Source of the DNA: Nitrospirota bacterium
Lineage (GTDB): Bacteria; Nitrospirota; Nitrospiria; Nitrospirales; Nitrospiraceae
Length of the DNA: 33,072 nucleotides
Direction: 5' to 3'
Assembly (NCBI GenBank): GCA_030682135.1
Contig: JAUXQT010000051.1
Coordinates: forward strand, 1-33,072
Below, one piece after another: positions 8,650 through 15,480 of this stretch (positions are counted from its first letter, which is position 1; every line of letters starts with the position of its first letter). Position numbers and translations under genes: made by a program. The notes below the pieces were generated by a model that was given only the letters and a program-made list of their open reading frames with translations, did not search any database and was not told the origin of the DNA.

Positions 8650-9149
8650 TGCAGAAGAAAGTTTGCATGCTCGGCGGGTTCGCAGTGGGGAAGACGAGCC
8701 TCGTGCGCCGGTTCGTGACCAGCCTGTTCTCGGAGCAATACCACACCACGATCGGCGTCTCTGTCGAGAAGAAGGCTCTGTCTGTGGACGGTGAGGACGT
8801 GACGCTCATGCTCTGGGATCTATACGGGGATGACGAATTCCAGCGAATTCGCGAGTCCTACCTTCGTGGCTCCTCAGGCTATATTCTTGTCGTCGATGGC
8901 ACCAGAAAAGAGACATTGGCTACGGCGTTGACTCTCCAGCAGACTGTTGAGGGGCTGCTGGGGCCTATTCCTTTCGCGGTGATCGTCAACAAGTCTGATG
9001 TGCGGGCTGAATGGGAAGTTGATGACGCCGCATTGGATGAACTGCGGCAGCGAGGGTGGAGCCTGTTCCTCGGAAGCGCCAAAACGGGCGATGGGGTCGA
9101 GCCGCTATTTTTGACGTTAGCCGACCGCATGCTGCGGCAGGCCGTGTGA
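8649..9149 (+). CDS. Ras/Rab-like small GTPase (prokaryotic Rup/MglA-like)
   Basis: A 166-residue protein with every G box of a Ras-superfamily GTPase: G1 GGFAVGKT (residues 9-16), G2 T34 in YHTTIG, G3 DLYG (57-60) inside WDLYGDDEF, G4 NKSD (114-117) and G5 GSAK (142-145). Nucleotide binding should therefore be intact. The hydrolysis residues differ from Ras: Phe and Ala stand at the Ras G12/G13 positions and Asp replaces Q61. Turnover may be slow or need an unusual partner. It has no lipidation signal. It is coupled by a 1-bp overlap to the OmpA-domain gene and followed after 16 bp by a sigma-54 activator. A switch controlling the membrane partner is the natural inference. Confidence 0.93.
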   Translation: MQKKVCMLGGFAVGKTSLVRRFVTSLFSEQYHTTIGVSVEKKALSVDGEDVTLMLWDLYGDDEFQRIRESYLRGSSGYILVVDGTRKETLATALTLQQTVEGLLGPIPFAVIVNKSDVRAEWEVDDAALDELRQRGWSLFLGSAKTGDGVEPLFLTLADRMLRQAV

Positions 9150-9165
9150 ACCGGAGTCGCCTTTC

Positions 9166-10974
9166 ATGACAATACGCAGCATGCGACCGGTTGCTCATGA
9201 CGAAACATTGCTTGCGCGGCTCTTCGTTTCACTTGAGACGGCGGTGCTTGAGCGTACGGACCGGATCGATACCTTCTCGCTTCGAGGAACCGCCCCTGCC
9301 TGGTGGGTCCGCATCTTTGGCTCGATCACCTCGACAGCGGCGATCCGACCCGGTGAGCGATCGCCGTTCCTCAAGCAGTTCTTTGCGGAAGCCGAACAGA
9401 ACTGGACGCAAAACGCTGACGGCATCTCCCGTTCCGGTCCCTGGACCGAACGCGACCAACAGGGGCAGGTGCTCCATCTTGAAGCCACCGCATTGGTGGT
9501 GGACTCCAGGCAGTTGTTACTGGTGGCACGATTGGGTGCAGACTTCGAGCAGACCCGTGAGACATTGCAGCGAGCCCGAGAACAGGCGCTGCGCCATACA
9601 GAGGCGACCAAGTCGCATGCCAGGGCCGAATCCCGCCTCACGACCCGACTTTCCAAGAGCGAGGGCCTCCGCGACGATCTTCTAGGCGTACTGCAAGAAC
9701 TTGGATTGGCCACGATTCTCACGGACGGACAAGGACAGATCACCTTCGTCAGCGATGAAGCCGCACGTCTGTTGGGTCTGTCGCCCGACGTCAGAGGCGC
9801 GATATGGGAACAGGTGCCATCCTGTTCAAGAAAGGATCGCGACGCGATAAGGACCAGGCTTCGTCGGCCTCCTGCTGAACGCCAAGATCCCCTCACGCTT
9901 CGACTGGAAACCGACAACCCTCGGTGGTTGGACATGACGGTGTCTCAGCATCCGCTGCAGGGCGAGAAACGGATCCTGTTTTTTCATGACACGACGGAAG
10001 TCCACGATTTACGCCGCCTGCTGGATGAGAAAGCGCGGTTCCACGATCTGGTGGGGAGCAGCCCCTCGATGGTCCAGGTCTACCAGCTCGTCCGGGATGT
10101 CGCGCGTGTAGACGCGACGGTTTTGATCGAGGGCGAGACCGGGACGGGGAAGGAGCTGATTGCACGGGCGATTCATCTCTCCAGCGCACGAAAACACGGG
10201 CCATTTATCGCGGCAAACTGCGCCGGGTTGACAGACTCCCTGCTCGGCAGCCAGCTCTTCGGCCATAAACGCGGAGCCTTTACCGGGGCGGTGAGCGACC
10301 AGGCCGGTCTCTTCGAGTCGGCCGATGGCGGCACCGTATTTCTCGATGAAATCGGCGACATCCCTCTCAACGTACAGACGAGCCTGTTACGGGTGTTACA
10401 AGAAAAAGAGATCACACGATTGGGTGAGTCCAAACCAAGGAAGATGAACGTTCGAGTGTTGGCCGCGACTCATCATCACTTGAGCGAGGACGTTGTCCGA
10501 GGGACCTTCCGCGCCGATCTGCTCTATCGCATTCGTGTCGCGCGCATCCAGCTACCGCCCCTGCGAGACCGGCGCGACGATATTCCCTTGCTGGCCAGCG
10601 CATTCCTGGGACAGATCCGGGCAACGATGGGGAAAGGTGTCGACCAGATCAGCCCAGAGGCGCTGCGTCTGCTCCTCACCTATACTTGGCCTGGCAATGT
10701 CCGCGAACTCAAGAGCGCGATCGAGTTCGCCGCGATCAGCTGCAAAGGCCAGCGAATCGGTATGACGGACTTGCCCCCTGAAATCAGTCAGTCCCAGCCC
10801 GGTGCCCATGCCCCAACGATCGTTCCTTTTGGCGGTCATGACGAGCGTACACAGCTTCTGCGCGCACTCGACCATGTGGGAGGCAATCGATCTGAAGCGG
10901 CGAAGCTGCTCGGTGTCAGTCGCGCCACGCTCTATCGCCGTCTTGCAGACCACCACATCGATATCCCTCGCTAA
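9166..10974 (+). CDS. PAS-containing sigma-54-dependent transcriptional activator
   Basis: This is a bacterial enhancer-binding protein that remodels sigma-54 RNA polymerase using ATP. The 602-residue protein has an unfamiliar N-terminal domain (about 1-125), a short coiled coil (about 128-168), a PAS domain (about 170-285), an AAA+ domain and a Fis-type helix-turn-helix (about 565-595). The AAA+ domain carries Walker A GETGTGKE (323-330), the sigma-54 contact loop GAFTGA (370-375) and Walker B VFLDEIGD. It has no receiver domain, so it is not a standard response regulator. It follows the GTPase by 16 bp with a GGAG site, making it the last gene of the module. A striking repeat array lies immediately downstream. 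Confidence 0.93.
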   Translation: MTIRSMRPVAHDETLLARLFVSLETAVLERTDRIDTFSLRGTAPAWWVRIFGSITSTAAIRPGERSPFLKQFFAEAEQNWTQNADGISRSGPWTERDQQGQVLHLEATALVVDSRQLLLVARLGADFEQTRETLQRAREQALRHTEATKSHARAESRLTTRLSKSEGLRDDLLGVLQELGLATILTDGQGQITFVSDEAARLLGLSPDVRGAIWEQVPSCSRKDRDAIRTRLRRPPAERQDPLTLRLETDNPRWLDMTVSQHPLQGEKRILFFHDTTEVHDLRRLLDEKARFHDLVGSSPSMVQVYQLVRDVARVDATVLIEGETGTGKELIARAIHLSSARKHGPFIAANCAGLTDSLLGSQLFGHKRGAFTGAVSDQAGLFESADGGTVFLDEIGDIPLNVQTSLLRVLQEKEITRLGESKPRKMNVRVLAATHHHLSEDVVRGTFRADLLYRIRVARIQLPPLRDRRDDIPLLASAFLGQIRATMGKGVDQISPEALRLLLTYTWPGNVRELKSAIEFAAISCKGQRIGMTDLPPEISQSQPGAHAPTIVPFGGHDERTQLLRALDHVGGNRSEAAKLLGVSRATLYRRLADHHIDIPR

Positions 10975-10986
10975 TCGGGGCACCCG

Positions 10987-11060
10987 AGTCTCAATCCTCT
11001 CATCCACCGTCTCAGGTTGTCTCAGCCTGAGACACATAGCTGTCTCAGCGTTGAAGTCTC
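10987..11060. promoter_or_regulatory. GTCTCA repeat array (candidate activator binding sites)
   Basis: The element TGTCTCAG occurs as an exact inverted repeat TGTCTCAGCCTGAGACA (11018-11034). A third copy at 11041-11048 forms a second inverted repeat with the middle copy. Shorter copies of GTCTCA or GTCTCG begin at 10988, 11009 and 11055-11056. The cluster sits in the gap between the sigma-54 activator and the response-regulator gene. Symmetric repeated sites like this are typical of Fis-type activators. No good sigma-54 promoter follows within the gap. Confidence 0.6.
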
Positions 11061-11203
11061 GATCACGGCGTCACATCGGAAGTACCTGTTTTCTCGGCGA
11101 TTGATCGTCATCGCATCTTTTGGCATGAAAGGTGAGTAAGCCCTCTCATGTCATGCAACGATCGAGGATACAAAAGTTTTGCACTACGAGGAAACGCACG
11201 GGC

Positions 11204-11965
11204 ATGCCAGCCTACGGTGGGTTGGACGACGCGATGAGCAGCCCCGTGAAACAGGATCCTATTCGCGTCCTGCTGGTGGATGAGTCGATGTTGTCTCGCG
11301 AGGGACTTAAGGCCATCCTTCGTCATGAAAAGACCATAACCGTTGTCGGTGAAGCCTGCACCGGGACCGAGGCCTTCGCCGCCGTACAGAACTATCACCC
11401 TCATGTCATTGTCATGGACGTTCAGCTGGGTGACAGCCGGAGCATCGAAGCCTGCCGAGCCATCCGTGGCGGATATCCAGACATCTCGATCCTATGTCTG
11501 ACGGCCGAGAACGATACGGAATTATTTCGGTCGGCGGTTCGCGCCGGCGCTCAGGGGTACCTATTAAAGACTGCCGAAGGGAAAGCCATTGTCAATGCGA
11601 TCAAGGCTCTTTCAGCCGGTCAATCGACTCTCGACCCTTCCGTCACTGAAAATCTCATGTCTTGGATACGACAAAGTTGCCTCGCTCAGAAACCTGCAAC
11701 GAAGGACCTGTTGTCGAGCCACGACATGCAGGTGCTTTTCCTGGTCTCTTCAGGGAAAGTCACCGACGAGATTGCCAAAACCCTCAATCTGCCGCCAAGA
11801 GCCGTCAAGTCCCGATTGCGGAACATCTACAAGCAGCTCCACATTAGTCGGCGGTCTCAAGCCGTCAGCTACTATGCCCGGCATGATAAAAACCTAGATC
11901 GTAGTGCCTCGCCCCCCGAGATCCAGGGCGAGATAGAGATAATTCTGAACAGGAATCAGACTTGA
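11204..11965 (+). CDS. NarL/LuxR-type response regulator
   Basis: A 253-residue response regulator. The receiver domain (about 19-135) has acidic pair D26/E27, phosphoacceptor D72 (VIVMDVQL) and conserved K122 (GYLLKTA). A linker follows, then a LuxR-type helix-turn-helix (about 165-225: LSSHDMQVLFLVSSGKVTDEIAKTLNLPPRAVKSRLRNIYKQL). The HTH opening differs from the usual LTxRE form (LSSHDMQ). I chose the start at 11204 because a GAGGA site lies eleven bases upstream; a start at 11234 is also possible, and the frame opens at 11132. There is no adjacent histidine kinase. The gene follows the GTCTCA repeat array, which may control it. Confidence 0.88.
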   Translation: MPAYGGLDDAMSSPVKQDPIRVLLVDESMLSREGLKAILRHEKTITVVGEACTGTEAFAAVQNYHPHVIVMDVQLGDSRSIEACRAIRGGYPDISILCLTAENDTELFRSAVRAGAQGYLLKTAEGKAIVNAIKALSAGQSTLDPSVTENLMSWIRQSCLAQKPATKDLLSSHDMQVLFLVSSGKVTDEIAKTLNLPPRAVKSRLRNIYKQLHISRRSQAVSYYARHDKNLDRSASPPEIQGEIEIILNRNQT

Positions 11966-12040
11966 TCATCACACATGTCCGGTTTTCGCGATAAGGCTGA
12001 GAGGGCTCGCCACCTATGGTTATAGATTAGGAGCAGCAGC

Positions 12041-12370
12041 ATGATTGCAAAGGGTCTTCTCGTCAGGAATGAGCAAGGACACGAATTCTTACTCACGACA
12101 GGCTCATCGCTCTTGCAGGGAAGCCATGAATTGGTTGTGACCCGGAAGGTACGGAACCAGTGGGTCTTGGTCGAAGGGACAGAGGCTCCGGAGATACGCG
12201 AACATCTGATGGGCGCGCTGCTAGAATTTTTCGCGGGACTATGCCGAACCCTTAACGATTCGAACCGCGCGAAGATACGCGCCCCTGCGAGATCTCGGAA
12301 GGGATCAAAGCCCCGACATCATCAACCGCACGAATCTACTATTGGCCAATTGAGGCGTGCTGGTGATTGA
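12041..12370 (+). CDS. Small hypothetical protein
   Basis: A 109-residue protein I do not recognise. It has no signal peptide or membrane segment. The first 75 residues alternate short strand-like and helical stretches (GLLVRNEQGHEFLLTTGSSL, HELVVTRKVRNQWVLVEG). The last 35 residues are very basic (KIRAPARSRKGSKPRHHQPHES), which suggests a disordered tail or nucleic-acid contact. The start has a good AGGAG site eight bases upstream. It follows the response regulator by 75 bp on the same strand, and the candidate sigma-54 promoter begins 100 bp after it. Confidence 0.6.
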   Translation: MIAKGLLVRNEQGHEFLLTTGSSLLQGSHELVVTRKVRNQWVLVEGTEAPEIREHLMGALLEFFAGLCRTLNDSNRAKIRAPARSRKGSKPRHHQPHESTIGQLRRAGD

Positions 12371-12470
12371 AGCGACAGTTCGCTACACATGAAGTAAGTC
12401 GAGCGGCTCACAAAGTCTACGCGCAAGGGTTATCGCGCTAATTATTCACGAGGTGATTCCGTCTAGGGTA

Positions 12471-12486
12471 AGGCATCAAGTTTGCT
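12471..12486 (+). promoter_or_regulatory. Candidate sigma-54 promoter for the DUF481 protein
   Basis: AGGCATCAAGTTTGCT has the GG and GC dinucleotides (12472-12473 and 12484-12485) at exactly the 10-bp spacing of sigma-54 promoters. The -12 TTTGCT is consensus and the -24 reads AGGCA. The transcription start would be near 12497, giving a leader of about 165 nt. A spaced inverted repeat (GCGC...GCGC, 12421-12438) lies close upstream. The rest of the gap holds no gene. Confidence 0.5.
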
Positions 12487-12662
12487 AATACATTAGGAAG
12501 CTAGGCGTTCCATTTTTTGCCTTGTGAAAGGGTCACTGTCTGGGATATGTACTTCGGTTCGAAATAGAGCGTCTGGCGGCCGTCCGACTCCAGCCATAAT
12601 CGTATCTATCGTGTTCAGTTAACAGGCGCCGAGCGAATGAACAACATTGTGAGGAGGATTCG

Positions 12663-13766
12663 ATGAAGAAGGGCTTCTGGCTACTCTTGTTTATAACTTG
12701 TCTGATGACAACAGGGCCGGTTGTGGCCGCTGATGTTCCAGCAGTGACAGAGGTTCCAGCCCCCGCACCACGCGACGTAGTGACGTTGAAGGATGGGGGC
12801 GTGCTTTATGGAGAAGTAATCGAAATGTCCGGCGGGGTGTTGGTGCTGAAGACCGACGCGGCTGCCGGCAATATGGTGAAGATCAATTGGGCCAATGTCT
12901 CGAAGCTGGCCATTAACCACCCCATCCCTTTTCATCTCAAGGAGGGAACGGTGTTGATCGGCACGGCCACTGAGGGCCCCAACGGAACCATTAATGTGAA
13001 GGCTGAACCGATGAAGGGGACGATGGAAATTCCCATCGATTCGATCACCGCGCTGAACCCACTCATCCAACCCCCGGTCATCTATTCGGGCAGCCTGACC
13101 GGCGGCTACTCGCAAACAACCGGAAATAGCCATCTGAGAAATGCCAGCATGTTAGGAGACTTCGTGGCCCGAAGCGAGCAGCTCCGCCTTTCGATCAACG
13201 GTCGCTATGTCTACGGCGATAACGCGAACACCCTCATCGCTCGAAACGCACGAGGGACGATCAAGCTCGACTTCTTCATCACGAAGCGGTTTTTCTGGTT
13301 TGCCTCCGCCTATTTTGAAAGTGATACGTTCCAGGATTTGAAAATGCGAACCGCCCTCGCAAGCGGCCCCGGTTACCAATTTGTCGACCGGGGCGATTTC
13401 ACCGGCATCCTGAAGGATATGACGCTTTATGCGGAAGCCGGTCTCTCGTACTTCAACGAAGATTTCCGGGTGAGCAACGACGCCTCCTCGACTCGTGGCC
13501 GCGGGTCCATCAAACTGAACTGGCCGCTGTTGGATGAGCGGGTCACGCTGTACCATTTCAGTGAATTCTACCCTTCGTTGCAAAACACCAAGAATTACTA
13601 CCTCACGATGGACAATGGTGTGAGGTTCAAACTCTTCGAGGGATTCGTGAGCGGCTTCCAAGTGACGACGCGGTATAACAGCAGTCCGGCAAGGGGTACC
13701 GGGGATACGGACAACATGTACCTCTGGACCCTTGGATACAGCTTCGACACAACGCGGAAACGGTAG
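12663..13766 (+). CDS. DUF481 family outer-membrane protein
   Basis: A 367-residue exported protein with a clear signal peptide (KKGFWLLLFITCLMTTGPVVAA, cleavage near residue 23). Residues 35-125 form a soluble beta-rich domain (VVTLKDGGVLYGEVIEMSGGVLVLKT). From residue about 138 it has a DUF481/YdiY-like beta-barrel with alternating strands (SGSLTGGYSQTTGNSHLRNASM, TRFxY-like strands). The barrel would sit in the outer membrane. The C-terminus ends in basic residues after GYSFDTTRKR instead of the usual terminal aromatic residue. A strong GAGGAGG site precedes the ATG. MscL follows after 49 bp, so an envelope-stress operon is possible. Function in this family is not established. Confidence 0.82.
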   Translation: MKKGFWLLLFITCLMTTGPVVAADVPAVTEVPAPAPRDVVTLKDGGVLYGEVIEMSGGVLVLKTDAAAGNMVKINWANVSKLAINHPIPFHLKEGTVLIGTATEGPNGTINVKAEPMKGTMEIPIDSITALNPLIQPPVIYSGSLTGGYSQTTGNSHLRNASMLGDFVARSEQLRLSINGRYVYGDNANTLIARNARGTIKLDFFITKRFFWFASAYFESDTFQDLKMRTALASGPGYQFVDRGDFTGILKDMTLYAEAGLSYFNEDFRVSNDASSTRGRGSIKLNWPLLDERVTLYHFSEFYPSLQNTKNYYLTMDNGVRFKLFEGFVSGFQVTTRYNSSPARGTGDTDNMYLWTLGYSFDTTRKR

Positions 13767-13815
13767 TCTCGATAGCAGCAAATGCGGTACACCTTACATC
13801 CTCTGAGGAGGAACT

Positions 13816-14244
13816 ATGCTGAAAGAATTTAAAGAGTTCGCCATGAAGGGCAACGTGGTCGACATGGCCATCGGTGTAATCATCGGCGGCGCATTCGGGA
13901 AAATCGTGTCATCACTCGTCAGCGATGTGATGATGCCACCTATCGGCAAGCTATTAGGAGGCGTTGACTTCACGGGCCTGTTCCTCAATCTCTCGGGAGC
14001 TCCTCAGCCATCACTCGTAGCCGCGAAAGCCGCCGGAGTTCCGACCTTGAACTACGGGGTATTTCTGCAAAGCGTGTTCGATTTTATCATCGTCGCGTTC
14101 GTCATCTTCTTGCTGGTGAAGCAGATGAACCGGATGAAGAAGCCTGAGCCAGTCGCGGTTCCGGCGACGAAAGACTGTCCGCAGTGTTTGTCGACGATTC
14201 CCATCAAGGCAACAAAGTGTGCGCACTGTACGTCCAACGTGTAA
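13816..14244 (+). CDS. mscL: Large-conductance mechanosensitive channel MscL with zinc-ribbon tail
   Basis: MscL forms a pentameric inner-membrane channel that opens near lytic tension. The 142-residue protein starts with the family signature ([41 protein letters not shown]), then has a periplasmic loop and second membrane helix (about 84-102). Unlike the E. coli protein, it ends in a four-cysteine motif, CPQC (121-124) and CAHC (135-138), which should bind zinc as a small ribbon in the cytoplasm. Such tails occur in part of the family. A GAGGAGG site precedes the start. It lies between two outer-envelope genes on the same strand. Confidence 0.96.
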   Translation: MLKEFKEFAMKGNVVDMAIGVIIGGAFGKIVSSLVSDVMMPPIGKLLGGVDFTGLFLNLSGAPQPSLVAAKAAGVPTLNYGVFLQSVFDFIIVAFVIFLLVKQMNRMKKPEPVAVPATKDCPQCLSTIPIKATKCAHCTSNV

Positions 14245-14291
14245 GAGAGAGATCCCTTCGTCAACTGAGTCAATCACAGGAGAAATTCACG

Positions 14292-15407
14292 ATGAGATTA
14301 TTCAAAGCAACCATCCTTGCAACCGGCCTTCTGGCCAGCGCCAGCTATGCATCGGCCCTTGATTTAGGGGCGATCTGCTGCGACGGCGGCTATGAATATC
14401 GCAACCGGAACCGGTTCGAGGCTGCAAAAGCAACAGACGATATGGCGGCACGCCTGGCGGCCCTGGAAAAAGAGCGACAACGGCTGGCCGACGAACTCGC
14501 TGCGGCGCAGAAGCAGAATGCCACTTTGACGAGTCGGGTCAGTGACCTCGAACGGCAACTGGCTGATCGCGATCGTGAACTTGCGGCGCTCCGGTCAGGG
14601 GCCGGCGATTCAGCCAAGCTGGCCAGCCAACTCTCAGCGGCAACCAGCGACAAGGACAAGTTGGCAGCAGATCTCGCATCATCCAGACAACGGAATGCTG
14701 ACCTCGAGTCACAGCTGGCTTCGATGGGTGGCGCGGCCGGGGACAAAGATAAAGTGGCCGCCGATCTGGCCGCAGCCAAACAACGGAATGCCGCGCTCGA
14801 AGGCCAACTTGCAGCCATGGGCATTGCTGTCGGGGACAAAGACAAGCTGGCCGCCGACCTGGCCGCGTGCAAACAACGTGTGGCCGAGCTGGAACGCCAA
14901 CTGGCCGACCGGGACAAGGAACTCGCCGGATTGCGCGGGGATCTCTCTTCCGAGATGGCCAAGCTCAAGGAAGCGCAACGGGGCCTTATCAAAGCACTCC
15001 GCCCTCAGATCGACAAGGGCACCATCATGGTGGACTTGAACAACGAACGCCTCCTGATCAATCTGGCCTCCGGCTATCTCTTTGGATCAGGTGAAGATCA
15101 ACTCAAGCCTGCCGGAGCCGACGCGCTTAAGCAGGTGGGCGCAATCTTGAAAGACTTTCCGGAATATAAAGTTGCCGTAGATGGCCATACCGATAACCGG
15201 CCGATCCGCAGTTCTTTGAAGCAAAAGTTCCCCACAAACAAGGAACTCTCTGAAGCCCGGGCGGCCAATGCCGCGAAGGCTCTCGGGGAAGGCGGCCTCG
15301 CTGCCTCGACCACAGCCGGTTACGCAGACACCAAGCCGGTGGCGCCGAACACGACCGATGCCGGCCGTGCGAAGAATCGCCGCGTCGAAGTGCGCGTCAC
15401 GAAGTAG
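14292..15407 (+). CDS. Exported coiled-coil OmpA/MotB-domain protein
   Basis: A 371-residue periplasmic or outer-membrane-associated protein. It has a signal peptide (about residues 1-21, ASASYASA), a short segment with a CC pair, a long coiled coil (about 48-245) and a C-terminal OmpA domain (about 255-371: FGSGEDQLKPAGADAL, VDGHTDNRPI, LSEARAANAAKAL, KNRRVEVRV) that should bind peptidoglycan. The coiled coil contains three copies of a 31-residue unit beginning DKDK. I chose the start at 14292 because it opens the signal peptide and has a GGAGA site; the frame opens further upstream inside mscL. A strong terminator follows. It resembles cell-wall-anchoring spacer proteins. Confidence 0.88.
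   Translation: MRLFKATILATGLLASASYASALDLGAICCDGGYEYRNRNRFEAAKATDDMAARLAALEKERQRLADELAAAQKQNATLTSRVSDLERQLADRDRELAALRSGAGDSAKLASQLSAATSDKDKLAADLASSRQRNADLESQLASMGGAAGDKDKVAADLAAAKQRNAALEGQLAAMGIAVGDKDKLAADLAACKQRVAELERQLADRDKELAGLRGDLSSEMAKLKEAQRGLIKALRPQIDKGTIMVDLNNERLLINLASGYLFGSGEDQLKPAGADALKQVGAILKDFPEYKVAVDGHTDNRPIRSSLKQKFPTNKELSEARAANAAKALGEGGLAASTTAGYADTKPVAPNTTDAGRAKNRRVEVRVTK
14649..14927 (+). repeat. Three 93-bp tandem coding repeats
   Basis: Three 93-bp units begin at 14649, 14742 and 14835, each encoding 31 residues that start DKDK(L/V)AADLA and continue with a QRNAxLExQLAxMG pattern. The third copy diverges in its last third. They lie within the coiled coil of the OmpA-domain protein and keep the reading frame, so copy number changes would lengthen or shorten the spacer. 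Confidence 0.85.
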
Positions 15408-15428
15408 GCTCACGCGCAGCCACAAGAT

Positions 15429-15463
15429 AACGGGGGCTTCTCCATAGCGGAGAAGCCCCCGTT
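15429..15463. terminator. Strong bidirectional hairpin terminator
   Basis: A perfect 15-bp stem, with arms 15429-15443 and 15449-15463 (core GGGGGCTTCTCC / GGAGAAGCCCCC), encloses a 5-base loop ATAGC. A short pyrimidine stretch with TTTT follows on the plus strand. It lies between two convergent genes (stops at 15407 and 15481) and can serve both. Confidence 0.9.
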
Positions 15464-15480
15464 CCCTTTTCAGCCACAGG

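Noticed and set aside
11121-11136. Sigma-54-like box before the response regulator
   Set aside because: The -12 dinucleotide is GA rather than GC, so it is not listed as a promoter; mentioned only with the repeat array.
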